From Hypoxylon rubiginosum (lineage: Eukaryota > Ascomycota > Sordariomycetes > Xylariales > Hypoxylaceae): a DNA stretch of 64,000 bases. Shown one piece after another: positions 11,150 to 20,883 of the stretch (the stretch's first letter is position 1; each line of letters starts with the position of its first letter). The notes under the pieces are model-generated. The model saw only the letters and a list, made by a program, of their open reading frames with translations. It was not told the origin of the DNA and ran no database searches. The position numbers and the translations under genes were made by a program. The DNA is taken from positions 1,116,001-1,180,000 of the forward strand of contig CADCXA010000055.1 of assembly GCA_902806565.1 (NCBI GenBank), written 5' to 3'.

Positions 11150-12979
11150 TTAGTGTCGACTGTAGCCGTCTCTCCGGCTACCTCTATCGTCGCTGTAGCG
11201 GTTGTAGCTGCCGCGGTCATCGGGGTAGCGCGAGCGGCTGTTGGGGCCCGAGGTCGAAGAGCCTCCGGGACGGAATCGGTCGCCGCCTCTGGGGACACCA
11301 TGAAACATGCCATTGCGGCGAGATCTGCCGCCTCGACGACCGCGGCTAGGGAGGCCAGGGAAGCGTTCACGTTCACGCTGGCGCTCACGTTCGCGGTGGG
11401 GCGGGCGAATACCTAAGAAGATCTCGGGACCTCTATCAACGAGTAAGTCACCGTTCTCGAAGTAATAACGCCTAAAGTCTTTGCCGTAGTCTTTTACGTC
11501 GTACTTGGTCTTCGCCGACGCGAGCGCGTCGAGTCGGCGCTTGGCAACCTCGTCCGGGACGGGCTGGTATGCCACTATAGGGAATGCGCGGGTTGGTAAG
11601 CCGGGCTGCTCTACTCTTGCCATTCTGCCGGGGTGCATCGCACCTCCGCGGTTCGCCTGAAACCCGCGCGGACCCGTGGGGGCGCCCTCGATTCCTGGGA
11701 ACGGTCGAGAAGGTCCGGTAGGGATGGACAGCTTGCGCTCAGGCTCAGGTGCCTGACCTCGAGGTTCTTGTTTCGTAGACGTCGCGCCGTCGAACTCCTC
11801 GAGGTTGACAATCAAGGTACCGTCATCGTCGTGAAGGTACGTAACTTCGTAGCGATTGGTCGCGCCACGGCCGCCAGTCGATGCCTGTTCCCTGTCCACC
11901 CACTCCCTGAAGCGCTCTGGCGGTATGAAGTCAACCCACAAAGCCTTGCGGTTGGTTTCGTCAGGCCAGATGCAGTTGTGCAATGTGGTACGTACCCGTG
12001 ATGCAGCAGAGATAGTGCTGAACACTACAAATGCATGTGTTCGGATGGTGTCAAGGTAGAAGTCGACAATAGCCGAATCATCGATGGAAGTGCCTACCGG
12101 AGTGGCGAGAACTAAAAGGTGGTCCTTAACCGCCTGGGGTCGAAGAGGTCTCATGAAATTCTTGATATATAGTGCGGAAGTCGCAGGGTGGATGGATGGT
12201 TCCACGTCTCGCTCTACATCGGCGGGAAGTGTCGTATGAGGCTGTTCGGGAGAAGGAGGTTTATCTGCAAGCGGCTCTTCGACAGTTGGCTGGGCATCGT
12301 CCATTGTGATGTCTTTAGTATAACCATTTTGGTCCTCGAGTTCGGCCGGTCCTTCATCTTTTGTATCGTCCATCTCTACCCCCGGAAGAGCTTGAGTTGA
12401 GTCTACTACCTCTGCCTTTGGTGCCTCAGCCTCGCCAACGTTCTCCGGGATTGAATCTACGACCTGAGGTTCTTGATAGCTATCATCTTGCTTGGCTCGC
12501 TTGCGTGCGGTCTCATGGGCGGATGGTGCAGGGCTCAAAGATCTTCGCTTTCGCTTCTGCGAATCCTGTATCATTTCAGCAGGCTGGGGAGGTGTCGCGG
12601 AGGAGGATTGTGCTAAAGGGACTTGTGTCTCAATGACAGTAGGTTCGGAAGTGTCTTGCGCTGCAGGCATAACTTCAGCTTCAGCTTCGGTTTCGGCCTG
12701 GTTGATCGGGCTGTCGACACGGGTGGAGTCTGCAGCTTCTTGAACTTCTGTAGTTTCTTGCTGCTTTTGAGGCTCGCCATTGGTGTCTTCAGTATTGGCG
12801 TCTTCAGTCTCGTCGGGTACTTCATCTTGGGTTTGAGAGGCTTCTTCCTCGGACGCAGCAGTTTCCAGAGCCTCCAGGCGCGCTACCAAGTCAGCTTTAA
12901 GGCCATTTTGAGGTAGGCCAAGACGCTTTAGTTCAGCTTTCAGGTCAATGACCTTGAGCTTGTTCCAGTCCGTAGCCAT
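11150..12979 (-). CDS. SAP-domain / Acinus-like RNA-associated protein
   Basis: A single exon encodes 609 aa when started at MATDWNKL. The upstream in-frame ATG at 13015 adds only MHICLTLSLSHS and is less likely. A SAP DNA/RNA-binding domain occupies residues ~4-37 (LKVIDLKAELKRLGLPQNGL). A long Glu/Gln/Thr-rich region with a basic KRKRRS cluster follows. An RRM-like fold at ~268-353 (SALYIKNFMRPL to KALWVDFIPPERF) resembles the Acinus RRM. A conserved stretch DALASAKTKYDVKDYGKDF precedes an Arg/Gly/Ser-rich tail with RYPDDRGSYNRY repeats. In animals Acinus is part of the ASAP complex with SAP18 and RNPS1, acting at spliceosomes and exon junctions. The nuclear RNA-processing role here is inferred from architecture. 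Confidence 0.85.
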   Translation of the reverse strand: MATDWNKLKVIDLKAELKRLGLPQNGLKADLVARLEALETAASEEEASQTQDEVPDETEDANTEDTNGEPQKQQETTEVQEAADSTRVDSPINQAETEAEAEVMPAAQDTSEPTVIETQVPLAQSSSATPPQPAEMIQDSQKRKRRSLSPAPSAHETARKRAKQDDSYQEPQVVDSIPENVGEAEAPKAEVVDSTQALPGVEMDDTKDEGPAELEDQNGYTKDITMDDAQPTVEEPLADKPPSPEQPHTTLPADVERDVEPSIHPATSALYIKNFMRPLRPQAVKDHLLVLATPVGTSIDDSAIVDFYLDTIRTHAFVVFSTISAASRVRTTLHNCIWPDETNRKALWVDFIPPERFREWVDREQASTGGRGATNRYEVTYLHDDDGTLIVNLEEFDGATSTKQEPRGQAPEPERKLSIPTGPSRPFPGIEGAPTGPRGFQANRGGAMHPGRMARVEQPGLPTRAFPIVAYQPVPDEVAKRRLDALASAKTKYDVKDYGKDFRRYYFENGDLLVDRGPEIFLGIRPPHRERERQRERERFPGLPSRGRRGGRSRRNGMFHGVPRGGDRFRPGGSSTSGPNSRSRYPDDRGSYNRYSDDRGSRRDGYSRH

Positions 12980-14272
12980 GCTATGCGACAAGGATAAGGT
13001 TAGGCAAATATGCACATCCCTTGGATGAAGCTTATAAGAAAGGAATGGTAGAAGGATAGTCGCGGTTTAGAAGGGGTGGCGTGTCAACAATCGGATGTTG
13101 TCGTTGGGTTTGTTGTTAGATCGTACAACGATGTTGCGAGTAAGGCAAAAAGCAGTCGCAACAAAAAGACTAGAAATTGAAATTGAGAAGCAAATGGGGC
13201 CAATGCAAATTCAGGTTGTTCAGCCGTTAGCTGAGTTGAATTCAGAATTGGATCGTGCTCTGGTTTGAGTTGTCTTTTAGACAAGACGAGGCGGTTTGCT
13301 GAACCAAAGAGAAAGAAGAGATGTGGTGACTTGATCACGATGTCATTGGGTTTTGGTGCCGGTTTAGGTTGGGCGGCGCGCGTTGTCGCGATTTCGCAGT
13401 CGACTGGCAATGGGCAAAATTTAAAAAGCAGGGTGAACAAATTAAAAATTCCAGCTAGCGGAGCTTTATTCTAGAGTGGGTATTCCTAGGTACCTTGCCT
13501 ACATCATATGTACCTTTGTACCTACCAGAACAGCCAGAGATGAGACGATACGCTATACCGTTATAGTACTAGCGTATATCTAGGTAAGAGGTACATAGGT
13601 ACTAGTTCTTATCTCTACCGGGGTGCTGTACCTGCTGCACAAATCTCACCTAGATTTCAGCCGAAACTCGTTCGGCAGGTACGACTGCGACGATATGCGA
13701 CGACTTCACAAGCACATGGCAAGGCACTTGCCCATTCAACATTTAAAAACTACATATAGGTAGCAACTGCTAGAAATGATGCTGGATGCGTGCTTGTATT
13801 CTAATTCCAACCCATTCTTAAAATGACTGCAACCGACAAAGGCGCCAGGATCCTCGTTACACCTACCGCACAGTTAGGCTGCTATGTATAACTTCGCCGG
13901 AAGCGGCCATTTCTTAACACCACTCGTTGTCTCCCATTGTCCCATAACGACTCTCAATTCCTCATAGGGAATGGTAACTTCTGGAGTCCTAGGCAGCACA
14001 ATGGATTGTTTATAAGCCAGCCTTAGTTAAATACAAATTTACTCCTGGCTGTTCTTATTACAAAAGACCTCACAAAAACTTTGTCCTTGTTCTCAGCTTC
14101 TTCTCAACCTTTGGAACTCCCCCCCATTCAATGGGATCATTGCTCATAAGCTTGTCATTCCACCCAGGTCTTTTGGCTGATTGACGCAGTCCACACATTT
14201 TACCTCTCAACTTCCTGTCTAGCAAATCATACAACACCTCGTCTCCCTAGTGACACTTAACGAACCACCAAG
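12980..14272. other. divergent intergenic region
   Basis: Shared promoter region between the SAP gene (-) and the next gene (+). A CCTAGGTACC palindrome sits at 13485 with related repeats to about 13610. Open frames at 13084-13474 on both strands have no recognisable domain and were not called. Confidence 0.5.
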
Positions 14273-15852
14273 ATGGCGTGGAGGGTTTGGCTCAACGGCG
14301 CCCCGAACGGTGCTAACTTGAAGGGCAATTCCGGGCCAAACAAAGTCATTGGCGGCCGTGTTGTCAAACCTGTCCTTCCAACCAAGGGAAAGTCGGCTGT
14401 GGAAAGAAAGAAAGATCTCTCTTACAAAAGCGATTCTTCTTCCGATATTGATGACTGGATAGGCAACCCTTTAGTGCCTACCGCTAAAGAGATCGCGGAA
14501 AGCAATATGAGGAGATATGGAACCACTGAACCGCCAGATGCGGACAATGACAACGTGGACGAGAACGTGGACGAGAACGTGGATGAGAATGTGGATGAGA
14601 ACTCTCCGAGCTCTTCCGAATTGAGTTATCCTGGAGTGGCCTTTGCCAAATCAGGTATTGCTACAGGAGACTTTTCTGGAAACCCTCCTGCCGGAGACGG
14701 CGGAGAAGACGGCGGAGAAGACGGCGGAGAAGACGGCGGAGAAGACGGCGGGCAAGACGGCGGGCAAGACGGCGGGCAAGACGGCAGGCAAGACGACGAA
14801 GACGACTATGTGACAGACGAAAGATCTGAGAACGAAATCTTGGTACCTAACGCCGGCGAGCTCTTGAAAGTCTTCAACAGTATCGCAAGAGGCACAGTAG
14901 ATGTACCTTCTTCTAGTGAAGATGCTACCTCGCTGTCGAGTCCTCTAAGTTCATTGTCCGGTCCCGAAGATGTAGGCCCCGTGCCCGCCGCTTACGACCC
15001 GGAAGACGCCTGGCGCTGGGAACAAATCTATCTGAATCAGGTTTTAAGGGCACGAGATGAATACTCGCTCATGCCGACGACTTGGAGAATGCATTTTCGA
15101 GGAGTCCCCCTGCCGGACGGCTTGTTCTATGTCCAAACCCAGCCGAGAAGTAGCAGGCCCAGAATCTATGCGCACTCGGATAGGCTTGAATATCGAGGTA
15201 CGTTTAATCCGCTCTCATCAACTCCCGTCACACTCCATGCTCACACTCCACAGGTGCCAAGACTCTTCGCAGATTGATGCAACTGCACGAGCGGGTTCGT
15301 GAATACCGCAGACTGCAGGCGACGAACCCGACTCCGGAACGTCGTCATAAATATACCCTAGGTGGACGCATCAGGCAGGAGCTCGGAGGCGCCATTGATT
15401 GGGCCAACCTTGACGCAGACATCGGCCAGTACGCCAACATTTTTCCTCCTAATATTATGATCCTCGAAATGCGGGACGAGGACAGACTAGATATGGACAT
15501 GCACATTCAGCACGCGATGTCAGAGCGAGCTGCAGTATGGCGACTTATAGTCGGCTCAATGCCCGAAGAAAAAAGACTCTTGGCACCGGTCCTCTTCGCT
15601 TTTGTCGTCTACAAGCATATCGTGTCTATTGTCACTCTGGACGGCGACAACCCGGAAGCTGTGTGCCACATCCCAATCCAACTGAACCTCTCGGAGCAAA
15701 ACCAGAACCAATGGAATGCTTTGGCCATTATGGCTACAATCTGCTGGGGACGGGATTTATACGCGGACTTGGTCAAGGAGCTGAATGCGTTTGCCGGCAT
15801 GGATGACTCAACACAGAAAGCTAAGGCAGACGAGAGTGACCCGGATGCTTAA
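14273..15852 (+). CDS. uncharacterised protein with acidic tandem repeats
   Basis: Two exons (14273-15197 and 15254-15852, phase 1 junction giving LEYRGAKTLRRLMQL) encode about 507 aa. I do not recognise a family. The N-terminus is basic. Residues ~94-109 are four NVDE repeats, and residues ~143-174 are eight GGED/GGQD-type repeats, both encoded by perfect or near-perfect 12-nt units. The C-terminal 250 residues look folded: PEDAWRWEQIYLNQVLRARDEY, TWRMHFRGVPLPDGLFYV, then a mostly helical region with RQELGGAIDWANLDADIGQY and RAAVWRLIVGSMPEEKRLLAP. There is no signal peptide or clear membrane segment. Repeat number may vary between strains. The gene call is good because the intron restores a long frame; function is unknown. 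Confidence 0.75.
14552..14599 (+). repeat. coding minisatellite, 4 x 12 nt
   Basis: Four tandem copies of AACGTGGACGAG with minor third-position changes encode NVDE repeats in the uncharacterised 507-aa protein. The last copies carry silent T substitutions, showing some sequence ageing. Confidence 0.9.
14699..14794 (+). repeat. coding minisatellite, 8 x 12 nt
   Basis: Eight tandem 12-nt units follow the pattern GGCGGAGAAGAC (4 copies), GGCGGGCAAGAC (3 copies) and GGCAGGCAAGAC (1 copy). They encode GGED, GGQD and GRQD. The step from E to Q units within the array shows expansion by local duplication. Confidence 0.93.
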
Positions 15853-16435
15853 TAAGGGCAAGGGATAAGCAGGAGAATGAGAAACAAGGAGAGATATATT
15901 AATATTCTTCGTGTCATCGAACTTTGGGATATTATACTCACGAGAGATAATGAACATTACTTTACACGGGCACTTTTGGGGGATCCTTCTTTTAAGAGGT
16001 AAAAGAAGATGTAATTCAGCTTCAACCTTCAATGCTGTAAGGTCAGGTCTCAAATAGCAATGGAGAAGACTCATATCATAGTTCCATTCCCATGAATATA
16101 TCCATTCCCCTTAATGTATGTATGCAATCCCTTATGTAGGTAGCTATAGAGTCACCTAGGTAGACATTTTAAGCATTTTAAGAGCATACTTTAACTCCGC
16201 AAACGTGTCAACTCATCACAGTCCTTTGTAGTTGAAGCTCTTATCGATACCTACATATGTATAGCCTATAGATGCTGTATTATTCAGAAATCCGGGGTAT
16301 TGCGGGGCTGCCAAATAGTTAATTGCCCCTCCAAAAATTCCTGCCCCGCGAAACTTCTCAAACATCCATCCGGAAATTTTTATGCCAACAGGGAAACGGC
16401 ACAAAAGATGACGAGCCGAATAAGGGGGTCTGGAT
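15853..16435. other. intergenic, no gene seen
   Basis: AT-rich 3' UTR and promoter sequence with a CACCTAGGTAG copy at 16153. No supported open frame. Confidence 0.6.
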
Positions 16436-18805
16436 ATGGCTCAGGTGTCGATGGGCCATTCAGGGGTGAGTTACACCATGCTTGATCTCAATCAGCTTGC
16501 TAATCCTCTATTAGATATCCTTGAGGTATGGCACGAACACCGAGCTGCCGTACTATTTGCGACGACTTGCCTTCTAGCCGTAGTTTGGTTCTATCTAGAA
16601 CTGCGCCCCCGAGACAAGATCGCAACCACCATTCCGAAGCTCGACCAAGAGACGACAAGTTCTATTACGGGGGACCATGGTAGAATCTCGAAAGAGAAGA
16701 TCGTTCTACAGGAAGAGAAGGCGAAAGACGTAGCGACTGGGCCACGACGCATTAAGGGCGAGCTACGGAGAACGGATAGCGCGCGCAAAATTCCGGGTTC
16801 TGGTCAGGAAAGGCGCATACAGATACTTGTTTTCTACTCATCGCTGACCGGAAGCACGGAGAGAACCGCTAATGATGTCGCCGAGGGTCTAGGGGCTTCG
16901 TTAGGTGACCAAGGCGATGGCTCTCGTGGTACCTTCTTAAGGCCCCTCGTCCTAGATCTAGCCCAGGTGGACTACGACGAATATTTTATTAGCACGCCGA
17001 AACAGACGGATCCTAACATACCAGTGGACTACTTCTATCTTATATTACTGCCAAGCTACAACATCGACTCTATCAATGACAATTTGCTCGAGCACTTGAG
17101 AGAGACGCACCACGACTTTAGGATTGACACCGCTCCATTATCAGGAGTGTTGGGTTATTCAGTCTTTGGGTTTGGCGATCGGGAAGGATGGCCTAGTGAA
17201 GACGAAGGATTCTGCTTCCAGGCAAAGGAGGTCGACAAATGGATGGCTAAACTCACGGGCCGGAAAAGAGCATATCCATTGGGTATGTCAGATACGAAAC
17301 GGGACCTTCAAGAAAGGTTGGACGAGTGGATGGACGGTGTCAGGGATATCATGAATCTAGTTGCTCGTACCGGATCGCTGGGAGAGGGAGTACCGGGTAG
17401 TGGAGACGCTGTGGAAAGCGACGATGAATACGCCTCCGGTGAGGATGACGAAGAAGTCCTCGTGGATGAGTCGTTGACTGCCAAGAAATCAAAGAAAAAA
17501 GAGAAGTCTTCTAATATTGACGACGTTGAAGATCTCGGGAGAATCATGAAAGCTTCTCAGACCGGCTCAAAAACGAGTGGCTCTACACCGGTTGCTGTGG
17601 ACTTCACTACTTATACCAAATCAGCGACGAAGAAACCGTTTCAACCTATTAAGGAGATGGTACCCAAGAACTCGCCTACATACGCATCCCTAACTAAACA
17701 AGGATATTCTATTGTGGGGTCGCATTCAGGGGTTAAGATTTGCAGATGGACTAAGTCGGCTTTACGCGGCCGCGGGTCGTGCTACAAGTTCTCATTCTAC
17801 GGCATCGCGTCGCATCAATGCATGGAGACGACGCCGTCTCTCTCTTGCTCTAACAAATGCGTCTTCTGCTGGCGCCACGGCACAAACCCGGTCGGGACGA
17901 CGTGGCGCTGGGTCGTCGACCCGCCGGAGCTCATCTTCGACGGCGTCAAGGCCGGCCACTACCAGAAGATCAAGATGCTGCGCGGCGTCCCCGGGGTGCG
18001 GGCGGAGCGGTTCGCGGAGGCGATGCGCATCCGGCACTGCGCGCTGAGCCTCGTGGGCGAGCCCATCTTCTACCCGCACATCAACGAGTTCCTCGCCATG
18101 CTGCACGGCGAGCGCATCTCGTCGTTCCTGGTGTGCAACGCGCAGCACCCGGACCAGCTGGCCGCCCTCCAGGCCGTGACGCAGCTGTACGTGTCCATCG
18201 ACGCCAGCAACAAGGAGTCGCTGCGCAAGATCGACCGCCCCCTGCACCGCGACTTCTGGGAGCGGTTCCAGCGCTGCCTGGACATCCTGCGCGAGAAGCG
18301 CCGCAAGCAGCGCACCGTCTTCCGGCTGACCCTCGTCAAGGGCTTCAACGTCGAGGACGAGGTCGAGGGGTACGCGGACCTGGTCGAGCGGGGGCTGCCG
18401 TGCTTCGTCGAGGTCAAGGGCGTCACGTACTGCGGCACGTCCAGCAGCGCGGGCGCCGGCCTCAGCATGGCCAACGTCCCGTTCTACGCCGAGGTCACCG
18501 AGTTCGTCGAGGCCCTGAATGCGAAGCTGAACGAGCGCGGGCTGGCGTACGGCATCGCGGCCGAGCACGCGCACAGCTGCTGCGTGCTCCTCGCGAGCGA
18601 CCGGTTCAAGGTGGACGGCAGGTGGCACACCCGCATCGACTACCAGCGGTTCTTCGAGCTGCTCGAGGAGAGGGGCGCGGACGGCGACTGGACGCCCGAA
18701 GAGTACATGGGCGCCGAGACGCCCGAGTGGGCGACGTGGGGAAATGGCGGATTCGATCCCCGAGATACGAGAGTAGACCGGAAAGGAAGGAAGATCGAAG
18801 TTTAG
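16436..18805 (+). CDS. tyw1: TYW1, tRNA 4-demethylwyosine synthase
   Basis: A single exon encodes 789 aa, close to yeast Tyw1 (810 aa). TYW1 uses pyruvate and radical SAM chemistry to convert m1G37 of tRNA-Phe into 4-demethylwyosine, the second step of wybutosine synthesis. An N-terminal hydrophobic segment (AVLFATTCLLAVVWFYL, residues ~38-54) suggests ER anchoring. A flavodoxin domain spans ~125-290, with the FMN loop YSSLTGSTERTA and GYSVFGFGDREGW. The radical SAM cluster motif C-x3-C-x2-C is CSNKCVFC at ~470-477, followed by the wyosine-forming C-terminal domain (SLVGEPIFYPHINEF, TYCGTSSSAG). Between the domains is a Lys/Ser/acidic linker. Starts at Met6 or Met15 are possible. Codon use becomes far more GC-rich after about 17,770. 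Confidence 0.96.
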   Translation: MAQVSMGHSGVSYTMLDLNQLANPLLDILEVWHEHRAAVLFATTCLLAVVWFYLELRPRDKIATTIPKLDQETTSSITGDHGRISKEKIVLQEEKAKDVATGPRRIKGELRRTDSARKIPGSGQERRIQILVFYSSLTGSTERTANDVAEGLGASLGDQGDGSRGTFLRPLVLDLAQVDYDEYFISTPKQTDPNIPVDYFYLILLPSYNIDSINDNLLEHLRETHHDFRIDTAPLSGVLGYSVFGFGDREGWPSEDEGFCFQAKEVDKWMAKLTGRKRAYPLGMSDTKRDLQERLDEWMDGVRDIMNLVARTGSLGEGVPGSGDAVESDDEYASGEDDEEVLVDESLTAKKSKKKEKSSNIDDVEDLGRIMKASQTGSKTSGSTPVAVDFTTYTKSATKKPFQPIKEMVPKNSPTYASLTKQGYSIVGSHSGVKICRWTKSALRGRGSCYKFSFYGIASHQCMETTPSLSCSNKCVFCWRHGTNPVGTTWRWVVDPPELIFDGVKAGHYQKIKMLRGVPGVRAERFAEAMRIRHCALSLVGEPIFYPHINEFLAMLHGERISSFLVCNAQHPDQLAALQAVTQLYVSIDASNKESLRKIDRPLHRDFWERFQRCLDILREKRRKQRTVFRLTLVKGFNVEDEVEGYADLVERGLPCFVEVKGVTYCGTSSSAGAGLSMANVPFYAEVTEFVEALNAKLNERGLAYGIAAEHAHSCCVLLASDRFKVDGRWHTRIDYQRFFELLEERGADGDWTPEEYMGAETPEWATWGNGGFDPRDTRVDRKGRKIEV

Positions 18806-19263
18806 ACGGTTCGATTCACAATCATAGAGGGAGGAGGCATTTGCACGTCGGGTTTTTATATTGAATGAGTAAATAAAAAAACAGTTCATGGTCCATCATT
18901 TGTCATTTATCTATACCGCGCCGCCAGACATCATCGTGAAGTTGAAGTGTACAGCGGAAAAGCCTTCCCTAACCATGTCTTAGGGACAGCCGAAAGATGT
19001 TGTTGTGTTGTTACGGTTAGGCGGAGCTAAAAGCCTAGCCGTCACATTATCATACATTTATATAATTTATGCGTCTGCGCATAAAACCAACCCAGGCCCC
19101 CTTTTTTATAACAATGGGACCGCCGATTCTGCTTCTCGTGGCTGAAAATTCAACCAGCCCTAGCCTGCCTAGTTTGGTATTTCCTTTTTGTGAGGAAGAG
19201 TGGAGGGAGTAGTGTGTCGCTTCTACGAACGGGGAAGAGGGATGTTATGCATCCTGGTTCTTC
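18806..19263. other. intergenic between convergent genes
   Basis: Shared 3' region of TYW1 (+) and TOM20 (-). Nothing recognisable beyond AT-rich 3' UTR sequence. Confidence 0.6.
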
Positions 19264-20103
19264 TTAGTCTAGACCAGCAGAGGGCAAGTCCGAGATGTTG
19301 ATGCCGGAAGTGAGGTCGAGGTCCTTGTCGTAGGCGATCATCTCCGCTAAGACATCCAGTACTCGCTATTAGGGGTTAGAAAGACGATTCCTAAGTTTAT
19401 AAGGGGGAGGAAGTAGAGGGCTCTTCTCACCTTTTCTACAGTCTTATCGTAGATGCTGATTAGGTCGCCCGGTTGCGGGTATACCTTGAGCGCCTTGTAG
19501 AATGCTAGGGCGGCGTCTACCGTTTTTGAAGCTGCAGATTTGGGAAAACCGTGTTAGTGTTTTCTTTTTTCCCTGTCCATATCTTTCTTCGATAACGAAA
19601 CAGCAACCGGGTAATGCAACGGAGGGGCATCAACTCACGATCCATGCCCAGGGTCTCGCCCTGCTGCACGTGGGACATGAAGAACTGCTCCTTCTCGTTG
19701 GTGCCGACGGGGAAGCCCTCTTTGAGGGCGAGGGTGACGGCGCCGTGGATGTCCTCGCGCTTCTGCTTCGTCTCCTGCACGGCCACCTCCTTCTCCACGC
19801 GCGCGCGCCGCCGCTCCTCCCGTCTGAGGTTTCGTCGGAAGTCGGGGTCGGCGCGCCGTTGGTAGTCGAAGTAGATTACGTATGCTAGTAAAGGTTATGT
19901 TAGTTTGATTCGAGGTCGGCGATTGAAGGGGGGTATGACGAGAAGAGCTGAGCGAAGTGCTAATAGAACTACCACCCCAATTGCTGGACCTGCTGCTGCT
20001 GCTATTGCTGAAGTGAGATGGTAGAGAAGCAAGATGACGTACCTAGGAGTCCTGTCGCTGCCGTTACGGCTGTTATCGACAGTACGGTGTTCGTCTCAAC
20101 CAT
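19264..20103 (-). CDS. tom20: mitochondrial import receptor subunit TOM20
   Basis: Four exons on the minus strand (20103-20043, 19884-19639, 19531-19431, 19365-19264) give about 169 aa, near the usual 170-180 aa. TOM20 is an outer-membrane receptor that recognises mitochondrial presequences. The first exon encodes the short N-terminal membrane anchor ([17 protein letters not shown]), continuing into [20 protein letters not shown], a Tom20 hallmark, and a highly basic, Arg-rich helix. The presequence-binding domain shows [18 protein letters not shown] and, across the next intron, [19 protein letters not shown], a TPR-like repeat. The C-terminus ends with the acidic/hydrophobic [13 protein letters not shown]. 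Exon phases all agree. It is divergent from EXO84 with about 780 bp between the start codons. Confidence 0.94.
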
Positions 20104-20883
20104 CTTGACGGGATGTGGTGGTGTTGTTGGGGGGTTCGACGAAGATTGGAGAAGGACAAAAGCTCAATTAGCTAGATTGGAGTACAGCGACTATAGTCAA
20201 ATGAAAAGGTAAAGATGTATGCCAAAGCGTAAGCCGGTCCCTTGGTGTCTGCTGCATATGCAAGTGGGCGAGAAAGCTTCCAGGTTGCTTTCCTAAAAGA
20301 GGTCTTTGATGATAGGGCAGCCTTTCCGTACGTGTAGGTAATAATTTTTTTTCAATGCAGCTAGCTTCGATTTCGCACGGCCACTGACGTGCCTTGTCAG
20401 CTTCGAGCCTGCCGAGTCTGCGAGCCTCAAACCCCTGTTGTCTGTTGTACCGTGTACGGAAGACAACGCTAGGCAATTATAGGAGCTAGTCTACCCGCCG
20501 CCAAATAAATCCGGCCGATTTGGAGACTGCCCAGGTGCCCAAGGTCAGCCCTGGTAGGTACCTAGATACATGTGACAAGACATTGAGTCGCATAATGCAT
20601 ATGCCTGATAGGGAGAAGTTGAAGCAATTGATTGTCTGTGCCCCGGCTAAGCCCGCGTTTGTCTTTCGTACATCTTTCACGAAGGAAACGTGTGTGCTGA
20701 ATCATCCCTATTGCAATGGTAGGGTGATACGGTAGTCCGAAGAAATACTCATTTGTCGACACTGCTCTCCTACTCCTATTTCTACAGCCTTCCTTGACGG
20801 ATGGCCTTGTCGACCTACACCTAGAAGCACCGAAATAATCACACTCGTTGTCTCCCGATTTGTCTTACAGCCAAGCATTCAAC
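20104..20883. other. divergent promoter region TOM20/EXO84
   Basis: Carries the promoters of both flanking genes. A TAGGTACCTAG palindrome lies near 20555. Small open frames on both strands lack domains. Confidence 0.5.

Noticed and set aside
17792..18889. Long frames on both strands over the TYW1 C-terminal half
   Set aside because: Products of extreme third-position GC; the TYW1 frame carries all the conserved motifs.
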